Part shown: positions 1-10,498 of the stretch, piece by piece
Position numbering within the stretch: the first letter of the stretch is position 1
Layout of the letters: the number at the start of each line of letters is the position of its first letter
Assembly: GCF_964340395.1 (NCBI RefSeq)
Contig: NC_135550.1
Span: forward strand, 9,827,408-9,891,407
DNA length: 64,000 nucleotides
From: Glandiceps talaboti
Lineage: Eukaryota > Hemichordata > Enteropneusta > Spengelidae
Direction of reading: 5' to 3'
Made by a program: the position numbers and the translations under genes
Notes under the pieces: model-generated
What the model saw: the letters and a program-made list of their open reading frames with translations, nothing else
Told to the model about the DNA's origin: nothing
The model's database searches: none

Positions 1-232
1 TATCTGAGACTGTATGAGGCCAAATCTGAGGTGCAATATGAGACTACCCTCAGATCAGCCTCCAATCTGATTGTGAATCTGATTCTGAGACCAACTTATA
101 TTGTTAAGCCAACTAGGAGGTAGGTAGGGATCACCTACATATATCAATCCCATTTCAAAGAGCCACAGTACACAAAAATGTATCCTCACACTTATACACT
201 TTTTTATTGATAATCTCAAATCTAAACCTTAC

Positions 233-3200
233 CTCTGAGGTGGCTTTCCTGAGTGTCCACACTGAGTGTGTGCCAACTAAACTATCATATGTCACCACCA
301 GAGATGGCTTCACACTAGTAAATACAATATTTTGAGTTTGGTCTGTCACATAGGTAGTTCTACTGATACACCCACCTTTGTATATAAAGAGAGAGAAAAA
401 TGTGACCTCCTAAGTATGTGAAAAAGTGCCCTTGATGGGTTGACGCTAGAAAATACAATATGTTGGTGTTGGTCTGTCACATAGGTTATTCTACCAACAG
501 CCCTTATTTTCCTTAATCTATGGGCATCCTGATTCTTGCAAACACGGTTTCAAAGTAGGTAACCGGAAAATGGAGTATCAACACTTTTCTGTCACTATGA
601 AATATTTCTTTCCATATCTGATATACAGCTGCTAAGGAAGCTACAATGGGAACCCTTAGAAAACAGGTGAAAGTGCTCCAGGCTAACCATGGCATATAAA
701 GCACTAAATGGAAGGTTGACTTACCACAGAACAATACTTGAAACGTACAACAAAATCAACCTGATGATCTCATTCACACACGTTCCATGGAATATCACCA
801 AAAACAAATACATACAAATACTCATATTATCCCCACACCGTAAATGACTGGAATAATCTCACAAATGACAGTCTGCTCTACATCTACTGAAGTATTCAAA
901 GAACAAGTATCAGAACATATACACTCTTTTCACCATTACAACTGATGTCGACACACATACATGTTCACAACTTGGTGTGATACTTATTAGTATTAACGAG
1001 TCAACAAAAAAACAAACCTGCTGCAAAATACCACAATTTTCTAGATGTACTCACCACCATATTTATATATGACTGGGGCAGGTTCATCTAGAGGATGTAA
1101 TAAACTAAACAAAGTTGGTGGTATATCTGTATTCCTAAAAGAACAATGGACATGTAATTAGAGTTAGTGATGCACTAATTTAGACAAATATACAAATAAA
1201 AACAAAAATTGTATATGAGGATGATCTTGAGTAAATGAATGATTTATACTACAACAGAAATTACACTAAGTAAGTGTTATGGTCAGAGATAGTCATTTCA
1301 TAAAGCAAGCATCAAGTCTGGACACTTACAAGAACAAACTGAAGACACACCTGTTCAAATAAACATTCAGTGTGAATTGACCCTTTTAGCATCATTGCAA
1401 CAGAACTATGGTTTTAGAGTCTGACATTACGATTAGAGAAATTTGTTTTGTTTGATTACAGTTGTCATCGAGATTCAGATGTGGATAGACATGGAAATTA
1501 TGTACCAGGATACTCACTTTTTTGGTGTACCCATCTCACTTTGGCCAGACGACCTTTCAAGGAGGATGCCATGTTCAATCACCCAGGCTCTTCCAACCTA
1601 CATCATACAAAATGTGACTGTTATCATTATCATCATTGTGTGTACAAGTTCAATATCATCTTATGAAAGTTAGCACTGTTCTTTCTGAACAATGTTACAT
1701 GTTAGTCTGAAAGGTCAGGTCGTGGGTCCACTTATGTAACCACTTGCTAGCACAGTTAATATATTGCATTTAGCAGAAACAACACCTGGATCTTTCAGGT
1801 TACAGTAAAAACATTACAAATTTGAGTTGTCACTTTCACATGTCTTTTTTGTACCTGACTTCTGCTTTTGTTGATGTATCTTTTTGTGCAAGTTTCACTT
1901 GTCATTGTGGTTATTCTTTTCTCATTTGAGTTTTGTGTATGTATTATGTTTGAATTTTCTATATCATTCCTGATGTTTGTTTTTTTTTGTGTTTTTTTTT
2001 TTGGGGGGGGGGGGGTGTTCTCATGTACTTTTTGAATGTGTATATTTTTAATGACTATTATTGTCTCTCTTACTCCTCTCAAAAGGGTTCTTAGAGTAAA
2101 AAAATTATTAAATAAATAATTGTTATATATGTCACCTTGTGTGTAATTTCTGGGTGCCTCATTTGGACACTCATTTATTAAATGGACATTCTACGAAGTA
2201 GGAAGATATCTCTAACTTAACTGTTCATATAATGAGTGTTTTCATCAGAACTGAAGACAGGGAAGCAGTCAGAGTATCAATGGATATATGTATAGAAATA
2301 CACACATTACAATGACAACATACATATCATGACAGAAGCCTATGACGTGTGAATGCAAATGTGGCATACTCACTCTCAGGGTATCTGCATGATTGCTGGC
2401 AGTGTTCCCTGCAGCACTACTTTCAAGAGCATAGTGACTGGAAGTACAGCAGAAAACACTGCAAATAGGAGCGCAAATACCTCTGAGTACTCACACTGGC
2501 ATTCACAGAGCATAGGGTTCTGTTATTATTACATTTATTTATCCGAAACAACAAATTTATGTAAAAATTACACTATGCAATCACATGCTTTCTTGTAGAA
2601 TGAACGATTGCTTCCTCATTTTGCATACTATTTGCATAATGGTATGTTTTCGGTATTGCACTGCAGTGTAAATACTACGAGTATGTATGCACACCGGCGC
2701 AAGTAATCACTGGTACATTATGTAATAATAGGTGTTTATGATACTCACCTTGAAAGGCAGAGATACACTATGATCCTCTCCTTTTGTTGTGAACACATTC
2801 AATGTGGTGTCCTTGACAACACAAATACTTGGAACAAGTTCAACTGTAATATAAAGATTTGGTTTTCATGTTTATTCTATTTTGGTATTCTAGGATCTAG
2901 AACTTGTGAAAATTCAGAGCTGAGTTCTTTCTCCCAGACCAGTTACATTTTTTTGTAAACTGATGAACAATCCAGCACGGTTAAAGACATATAGGAATGT
3001 TCTTTACACACTGAGTACATAATGATGACAGCTTTGGATCAACTGGTTCATCAATTTATCTGTTATTTATATCACTCTTCTAAAAGCTCATATTATTTCA
3101 TTCCCTTCACTGAATTTTATCTCATGATGTCTTCAAATGAATTCAATTCTGATACAGCATCAACATTTGAAGAATCATTGCAAGAAATTTCTTTTTTTGT

Positions 3201-5140
3201 TGGAATAGTTTAGTATATCCTGTTAACTGAATTTAAAAAGCTAAATACTTACCTTTCTGTTTTTTTCTATTGTCAGAAAGGTCAGCTTTCCCACTAGCCA
3301 AATCAAAATTACACCAAAATGCCTCAAAAATAATAAAGAGGAAAACCTATGTTATGGCAAATCATTTCAACTTCTACAGTTAAAGTTAATGGATGCTACA
3401 ACAGAATATTTTGGAAACTGGATGCGACTATTAACAGTATTCATGAATATCTTCATATACTGTTCGTATTGTCAAAAACTGGAATTTACTCCCTGAATAG
3501 ATTGTAGAGTGACAGTGTAAATTCTTTCAACTCAAGACTGGATAAACTGTGGTCACACTATCGATTTGACAAATCTACCCTTTATTAACTGAACATTGAC
3601 TCTGTAAGCCATAGATATTTTGCCATGCTGGAAAAATTTGTATTTTTGTTAGTATATTATCTGATTTTATTGGTAGGGACAACGGGCCATACTGGTGCTT
3701 ATTCATTTCCCCAAAGATCCAGTAATTAAAGTAACATCTTAAATTAACTTCCATTACATGTAATACTTAATTCATCACAATGAAAATTTTCAAAACATTC
3801 AAGCCCTGGAATTTCATAACACAAATAGACCTGTTTATATCATGATATACATGTAGAAAGCTAAAGTCTTGAACAAATTGTAGTAAATTTTAAGGCTTAT
3901 TTGCATTTTTCGGGATGGGTTTACACAGCTGTCACACACATTAACAATCAACAGTCATAATAATACACATCATAAAACTGTTGATACCTCTGTCACTGGT
4001 GAATCTACTGTAAAAGACTTTAAAACAAATTTACTGCTGCCATGGCAACCTTTACTCCAGACAACTGTGTGGCCAGATATGTATAACTCTTCATCAAAAT
4101 CTGACTTGTCGTCCTCCTGTCCTCTCAAATGCCAAAATTCCTTCTGTGATGAAAAAAGCAAAAAGTAACTTTCAAATGAGAATAACACTACTGTATGTGT
4201 GTTCATCATGGAAGCACTAAGATTCATACACAACGTTCTCTTCTCCCACTTTTGATTGAGAAACAGACATGTTTCGATCAAATCACTTGTCCTTCAGTGT
4301 CTAATTGGAGCTGACAGAATGATCCAAATTGCTGGAGGTGTTGAGTAAAATGAGACTGTTCTGCTTATCATATATCCAGTACAAAGTCATAAATATGATA
4401 AACAAAAATACGCATATATGACATGCAAGCTAAGCTGAACATGTTCAATTACATGGGATGATTATGCCCTGGTTGTGCTACATCACAAAAACAGGCATTT
4501 ATATACATTAGTTCTGCAATGCTCACAACAGGAGTAAAAACTTTCAAAATTGCCATTATTTTTCTTACTGTTTCATAAACTATACGCACACAAATATATT
4601 CTATATTATTCCTCCCCTATATTTTCCTTCATTCTGCCAGAATATACTACTGACATAAGGGTTTGTCACTACTCATCTTTAAGACTTGTAGTGGCAATAT
4701 ATCATATTTTCCCTGGCTGAAAGACCAACAATACTGGGGAATAATATCTAATAATGTTTGATAGTTTTTGTCCTCTTATTCTGTATTTCACTCTCTACTA
4801 CTGAGAGAGTAACATTTTATATGGCAATATACCAAAATTTTACTCTCAGTTTAGTAGAGAGTAAAATGGGCATGTTTGAACTTTCAGAAAATCACCATCA
4901 AAGTATCAGTCTATCTGAAAACACATTACAAGTCCAAAACCTACAAGTTACAACATAACCCACCTTGCTGTTGCCATTGATGGTCACATTTTTAAACGCT
5001 AAGATAGGTAGGTCTGAATCCACCCTGTTTGTTAAGTGATGGTACTGTAGAGGTACTTGGTGCTGCACAGGGCCTGGATGTATTTTGCAATGTTCCCGAC
5101 CATGAGGAACAAACTCCTGCGGCTCAGATGCAGCAATCAT
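233..5140 (-). CDS. ANAPC1: ANAPC1 (APC/C subunit 1), N-terminal exons, partial
   Basis: This is the 5' part of the gene for the largest scaffold subunit of the anaphase-promoting complex, the nuclear and cytosolic E3 ubiquitin ligase that drives mitotic exit. Seven exons join in frame: 5140-4964, 4143-3988, 3322-3253, 2843-2749, 1597-1518, 1134-1055 and 375-233, giving 267 codons. Recognisable blocks, compared from memory with human APC1, are MIAA..QEFVP.GR.HCK at the start, DEELYISG..VVWSKG, KSFTVDSPV, AFWCNF, GILLERS, SLLHPLDE and VTYDS...HSVWTLRK. Donors are GTGGGT, GTATCA, GTAAGT, GTGAGT, GTGAGT, GTGAGT and GTAAGG, and phases agree at every junction. The gene continues off the left edge; the roughly 1,900-residue protein would need many more exons. 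I start at the ATG at 5140 because it aligns with the conserved MIAA segment; an upstream start is possible (see 6514-6538). Bases 1-232 show no further exon. Confidence 0.93.
431..506 (-). repeat. Degenerate duplicate of an ANAPC1 exon
   Basis: Some 65 bases closely match the first half of the exon at 375-233, in the same orientation and just upstream of it. The copy still reads TYVTDQ.Q.IVFSSVNPS, parallel to the real exon's TYVTDQ.Q.IVFTSVKPS. It has a possible acceptor but lacks the second half and a donor at the equivalent place. It is most likely an old, truncated tandem exon duplication. Confidence 0.7.
831..945 (+). mobile_element. Decayed LINE reverse-transcriptase C-terminal tail
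   Basis: The plus strand reads TVNDWNNLTNDSL, then after a frameshift TSTEVFKEQVSEHI. This resembles the ..WN.LP.......S...FK..L.. tail common at the end of animal non-LTR retrotransposon ORF2 proteins. It carries a frameshift and is truncated, so it is inactive. It lies in an ANAPC1 intron. Confidence 0.5.
1309..1361 (+). mobile_element. Short LINE ORF2 tail remnant
   Basis: The plus strand reads ASSLDTYKNKLKTHLFK and then a stop. That is typical of the last residues of non-LTR retrotransposon ORF2 proteins (S.D.FK..LK..LF). It is about 350 bp from the similar remnant at 831-945 and may come from a second insertion of a related element. It lies in an ANAPC1 intron. Confidence 0.5.
4606..4747. 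mobile_element. Foldback element, family 2 (ANAPC1 intron copy)
   Basis: An imperfect palindrome of about 140 bp. The left arm runs from TATTCCTCCCC through TTCCTTCATTC to GGTTTGTCACTAC; the right arm returns through GTAGTGGCAA and CCTGGCTGAA to GGGGAATAATA. Related copies lie at 56170-56330 and 63316-63468. No coding capacity, so it would be non-autonomous (MITE-like). Confidence 0.55.
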
Positions 5141-5730
5141 ACTATCTTTGTCACTACCCTTGTCTTGCTCCAGTTTGACTGCCCTTGTTACACTGTGTAA
5201 ACACTCAAAGATCTACAACTTTAGAAAGAAAAATATTCAGATATTTGCTTGTGTCGATGATGTCAGTAAAAATGAAAGCCTGAATGAGAAAAACAGACAT
5301 GTTTGGCATAGTTACAGAAAATGTCAATCCTGAAAAAAAGACACCCAAGGAAGTTGCTGGTAATTACTGGCATTTGCAGGTGACAAATGGTCCAATACAG
5401 GTGAAATTTAGTAAATACCGACATTCAGCAGGTGACATTTTAAATTTACTAACATTTAAAAGGTGAATTTCAACTTTACCTGCATCTGACCTCAGACCAC
5501 TAACTATTTTTAGTAGTCTGGGATTTGACAGACAAATATTGAGACATTTGCATATTGACTATTTTCATGACAATAGGGAATCTTTTTATTTGCATTAATA
5601 TGAACATTATTGTCATTCAACAACATTGATGATTATTTTTATTTAAACATATATACATGGCATTTGTGACAATGAATGTTGAAAGCAATTAAAGTTTGAT
5701 ATACATTATTTTACAAAGTTTTACATTTTA

Positions 5731-5782
5731 AGAGCATTTTGCTCTTTCAAGTTGTACATATTATTAGGAGCATTTTGCTCCA
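5731..5782. repeat. Repeated GAGCATTTTGCTC dyads
   Basis: The dyad GAGCATTTTGCTC occurs twice within 50 bp, and a diverged third version (GGAGCAAATTGATCC) follows at about 5797. It lies upstream of the ANAPC1 coding start, within the presumed first intron. No function is evident. Confidence 0.5.
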
Positions 5783-6513
5783 AAATTTAAAGTTCTGGAG
5801 CAAATTGATCCTAAAAAATCTTACTCAAACAGTTAAACTTTCTAGGCAGAAAGAAAGACTCTAACTTATCCTCATGACTCTGACAATGTATGCATTTATT
5901 TTGTGAGGTTGCTGTAAAATACAGAATTTATAGTTAAATATACAGAATGAGACAGCTAGTAGTAGTGGCAAAGATCGAGAGGACAATATTGACATTGACA
6001 AGAATGACATCCAAACATACCATTTGCAATGGTTATTCAAATAAACTATAATTAAATGTGTATACTACATATTTGATCACATAGTCACATTGACTGTAAT
6101 ATTAGCCTCAACTGGGTAAGTATTTTGAATAATTCGTACATTTATTCCCCTCATAGAAAACACAGTCCCGCTGTAGATAGGGGGACTGTGACACAGTGTA
6201 CACACACACATGCATGTATGATATGGCAAGAGAGAATTCTGTACGTGCAATACCTTACTCAGCTCAGAAGACTTGCTGTTACTATTACACTAAGTCTATA
6301 CATGTATATTGGATGACATTTACCCGATAATCTGACGAAATACTGCTCAGAACCTTTAAAAATACAGCACCGGTGCTGTCTCAAGGCCATAAATAATAAC
6401 ATTAGGCTCCAATACCGACGTTACTGCAAGAGTCTTTAATAGCTCACATGTTTTGATCTGAACTGAAGACGTACTGCAAGGCTTACGAACGATATACATT
6501 TTGAGCGACTTAC

Positions 6514-6538
6514 CTTTGAGATTTGATCCGAAACCCAT
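6514..6538 (-). other. ANAPC1: Candidate first exon of ANAPC1 (alternative start)
   Basis: A short reading frame starts with ATG at 6538 and runs eight codons plus one base into a good donor (AAAG|GTAAGT). It can splice in phase to a weak acceptor at 5178/5179. That would place MGFGSNLK plus 13 further residues ahead of MIAA. The alternative is a 5'UTR exon joined to the stronger polypyrimidine acceptor near 5220, with translation starting at 5140; in that case this ATG opens a short upstream ORF. Human APC1 has about ten residues before MIAA, so either is plausible. Confidence 0.4.
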
Positions 6539-6681
6539 GAAGGGACTTCAAACGACGGAACTGACTAGCTTTTCTACTGGTTCGTATTTGTAAATATCGA
6601 GTTGACGGAACAGAGAATGTGGGTAGCACTTCTGTGTCGATTCATTGCCATTTTGTTCGCGCTGATTGAAACAATGTCAAT

Positions 6682-6700
6682 CTGCGCAGGGTACTGCGCA
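6682..6700. promoter_or_regulatory. Paired TGCGCA motifs near ANAPC1 5' end
   Basis: Two TGCGCA hexamers are separated by seven bases, about 145-160 bp upstream of the candidate ANAPC1 first exon. They resemble NRF1 half-sites, which are common in animal housekeeping promoters, but the spacing is wider than the classical NRF1 palindrome. The surrounding 200 bp is richer in CpG than neighbouring DNA, consistent with a promoter. Confidence 0.3.
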
Positions 6701-8397
6701 GTTAGATGCATCACGGGAAGTTCATAGCAGACGATATTTTCCACCCGACGTAAGAAGGCCATGTAAGAAGAGCAACTAAGCAGAAAATGTGATAAAAAAG
6801 TTGATATCCGATGTTCAACACCAAGTTCGTACGTAAGTTAAGCTGAAAATGCTATTACATGTATATATAAGTTAAGTGCATTGTCGTATATTTATCATTG
6901 TTTGTTTAAAGATAAAAATTCTGAAAGTCGAGAGCTCCCTAAAGTTTTGCCAAAAAACTACTTTGACTCCAAGCTTATTCCAGCAGTATTTTCTCAAAGC
7001 AGAAGAAGGCACAATTCTTGAGCATAAAGTTATAGGCAGCCTAGGTCCTAATTCTTTTTTTTTTAAATACTTTGTGTAGCCCAAGTATCAAATGATACAC
7101 CTATGTGTAAATATTAGTCTTATTTTTTCACACTTAATTAGTTTAATAGATTGGTACCACTGAGTCCCCTATGAAAATTTAGGACTAAAAAGAATTACCC
7201 TTGGTATATGCATTTTTATAGCAAGTGTGTAGGCTTACAATTTTTCTTGTTTCTTTATTTCCATTTCATTGGGCTTACTGTAGACCTGAGCTCATGGTTC
7301 TGAGCAATAATTCCACCTATGCCTACGGGTTTTACTGAAAGAATTGGGCCCTATCGCTGTTGCACTTGGTTCCTTTAGAGTTGGAAAGACTCAAATATGA
7401 GGTGAGAATGATGTTTAGTTTTTCTCATTTCTTATCTGACCATTCTGCCTTTGTTTTTCCCCAACACACAAAAATGAAAGCACAGATAAGAATCCGATGT
7501 GAAAATTCTTCTAAACCATAAACTCTGGCCTGATAAATACATTGTATTCACTGCAACATCATCTTCTTTCATTTTTACACAACTAAACCAACCATTGGGA
7601 TCCATCTACCACCATGAAAAAAAAATTATCATTTTGAAATTATTGTAATTGGCAAAATCACCAAACTAACAAGGACAATTATCACCTTTTGACTTTTGAT
7701 ATTCATTTTATCATAGTAACAAAAATATGACACATATTGACTCTAGGATTAGACTCTCTTTATTACAGATATAGGGACTATGATCTAGCAACTAGACAAA
7801 AGTAAAAGAGGGAAACAAAGGAATCTAAACAAATTTGTCCATAGTCAACAGCAGGGGAGTCATTTTCATGGATTGGCTCAACAAAGGCAGATCAAAGAAT
7901 TGTTGGTGACAAGGTGACTTGATTGTCATTTGGAAGGTCCATTCTGAAAATGGTGTAATTTATTTTCACCAGCTTTGAATTTGTCTAAAAGTTCTAGGTT
8001 TTTTATTTCAATTTAGAATAATATTTTAAGCAAAATGAGAACATAAAACATTGAAGTGTGTCACTGAAGCACAACTTTTTTGTTCTGAAATTATTTCAAT
8101 CTATATGTATAACTGTAAGAAAAAGCAATTTAACGTTTTGGCCAATAAACACATTTATTCAGAAGCCAAGGAATTGTTGCTGGATACTTTGGATAGAATT
8201 TTGCATAGTCAGTTCTAAAAGACATGCTAGCCCACCGTTTGTCCTGATGAATATGGATAAGATCATGCTACATACACCATTTTTTATTTATATGTAATTC
8301 AGTACCATACTATAGCAATTAGTTTAGTGGTTTTTGACTGGTTGATGATATTCAAACAAACAAGTACACACACATTCATATACACACGTCCATGCAT

Positions 8398-8398
<1 letters not shown>

Positions 8399-8444
<46 letters not shown>
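8399..8444. repeat. (CA)n microsatellite
   Basis: An uninterrupted CA dinucleotide run of about 45 bp. The apparent Cys/Val ORF on the minus strand is an artefact of the repeat. Confidence 0.95.
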
Positions 8445-8445
<1 letters not shown>

Positions 8446-9607
8446 CACTAGCATACATACCATACTATACATCCACAGTTGAGGTAAAATCCATGACACA
8501 GGCACTAGGCAGCTTTTAACTTAACAAGTTGTATTTCCAATAAATTTCAGTTACATTTCTTGAAAAATTTACTACATACATTGCTTTTAGACATATTGTT
8601 TGTTTGGCCAAAACATCGCACAAGTTTTCAACAATACAGTCACAGAGTAAAGAAAAGGTAAAATTGGTGTATTTGATACTATTAATAATTGCAAAGTACA
8701 ATTAATACACAAATTGCAATCAAAAATTGGCAAATAAAAAAACAAAAGCAAAGTGTTGGTAGGCTACTGTAACTTTGCACTGTAAATCATATTGTAAACA
8801 CATAGAATGTTATTGCATAGAGTATACATTCACATAAGAGGGAATTAACTTTTTCAATATAATTCTGATCTTTATTACAGAACATTTCTTTTTCGATCTC
8901 TGCCTTCCATACCCAAATATGGATATATAAATACAAATAACATACAGGAGCTACAATATACGTAATATGGCTTTGATATTTATTGAGTTCAAAAGGGCTA
9001 CAGAAGTGATCAGTCTATGGGAATTCTGTGTTCTACTTTTGTGAATGTCATGATTGGAATTATACTAATATAACCTGTAATGTAGGGCATGTCGTTACAT
9101 CATAGATTTTCGTGACGAGGACAGCATCAATTTCCACGTTATTTTTTCTCTAAAAGTTTTATTTCCTGAATTGGCTATAAGTACTGATTCAAACTCTAAT
9201 TAAAAGTATACTTATTATGGTTTGGTAAGAATGTAGAACAGTGAACTGATGGCACAACATGACACACACATGTATTCAAGATAGGGAGTTTTAGTTATGG
9301 TTAGCTTTGGATGATTAGACTCCCTACTAGAATGAATCTGATTTGTATCATCCAACACAAATAGCTAATGTTCTACACTTTTAAACCTTCTTTATCTCAA
9401 TAGCTAAGCCATTGATAAAACATAGTCCATAAGTTATGACATATTGTGCCACCCTGTCAGATAACGCTTCAAAGCAAAGCCTGATTTGGGCTGAATGACA
9501 CACCATATTTAATTTTTACTAACTACAAAAATAATGTTATCGTTTGCTATATTGCCCCTTTTCAAATGTCATGTACATAATATTACTCTGGTAAGCAAGG
9601 TTTCAGT

Positions 9608-9853
9608 TTACTACGATAGACACAAACTGAAAGTACTGTTGTTTGATGTGGTAGATTACACAAGTGGATGATAACAGTTCCTGTGATTAAGATAGTGTAA
9701 ACATTGGAAGTCCCAAAACACTGCACTGCAAGTTTATGGAACTTGAATCCCTAGTGAGACTATAATTAAACCAACATCCATTCAATAGCTTATCACTGTT
9801 GTATTAAGTTAACATATTGTGACAATAGTTTTAGTTTGTGTCTATCTCAGTAA
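9608..9853. mobile_element. Foldback element, about 245 bp
   Basis: The left end TTACTACGATAGACACAAAC is matched in reverse complement by the right end GTTTGTGTCTATCTCAGTAA (20-base arms with a few mismatches; similarity continues inward). There is no coding sequence between. This looks like a non-autonomous inverted-repeat element in the ANAPC1-ADPGK spacer. Confidence 0.55.
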
Positions 9854-10498
9854 TCCGAAGCCCCGACTACAGAGTCATAGTTATTGTTGTATACTTTAAT
9901 AAGAAGTAAATGCAAGGGTCATAACATTTCTAACAAAAAAATAAAGACATCATTTGTGTTTCATGTAATTTGAAGTCTTGGGAATATCTATAAAAAGAAG
10001 CGTTTTGACGACTTAAACAATTCTAAACACAATTTCAAGGAAATTATGTCACTATATCCATCAATGAATATTGCATTCATTTTAGGCACATGATTGAAAG
10101 TTAATATAAAACATAAAAACTGTCAAATTATGATTATGATAAACTATACCACTACCCTGACTGCTGATCCCAACAACTCTTTTCCTCATTTTCAAGGGTT
10201 TCCAGAATTAGAAGCTTTCATTGTTTTAAAATCTTTTTAGTAAACATGTAGAACAGTGCAAATAGCTTTACCAGTAAACCACAAGTGTAAGCCACATGAC
10301 CTTGTGTTCAAAAATAGCTTGAGTTGATATGGATATTTTTAGCTCCCTTATAAAATAAAAATACCTGATTGTTATTAGTATGGAACATTTCATTTAGTGA
10401 TTGTTTGAAAATGAAAATATAAATCACATGTCAACACCTGCCATTTCAGCCTCCCTAAATTATTGCTATCACTGTGTCCTTGTCATGTAAAAGTTTGC

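Larger units (their letters stand above)
6701..10498. other. Intergenic: ANAPC1 5' flank to ADPGK-A 3' flank
   Basis: No gene is recognised. The stretch holds an AT-rich single-copy-looking sequence, a CA microsatellite at 8399-8444 and a foldback at 9608-9853. The part next to 10498 must contain the 3'UTR of ADPGK copy A, but I could not place its poly(A) site. Short open frames at 6876-7079 and 8058-8297 show no recognisable protein. Confidence 0.6.

Noticed and set aside
1443-1673. Plus-strand ORFs of 70-76 codons
   Set aside because: Antisense shadow of the ANAPC1 exon at 1597-1518.
2350-2460. Possible extra ANAPC1 exon on the minus strand, with a GTGAGT donor and a frame reading HYALESS
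   Set aside because: Its acceptor phase does not fit the phase-0 junction between the exons at 2843-2749 and 1597-1518, which already join perfectly.
6876-7079. Open frames on both strands downstream of the ANAPC1 5' end
   Set aside because: Mutually overlapping, short, ending in a poly-T run; no recognisable protein and no consistent splice signals.
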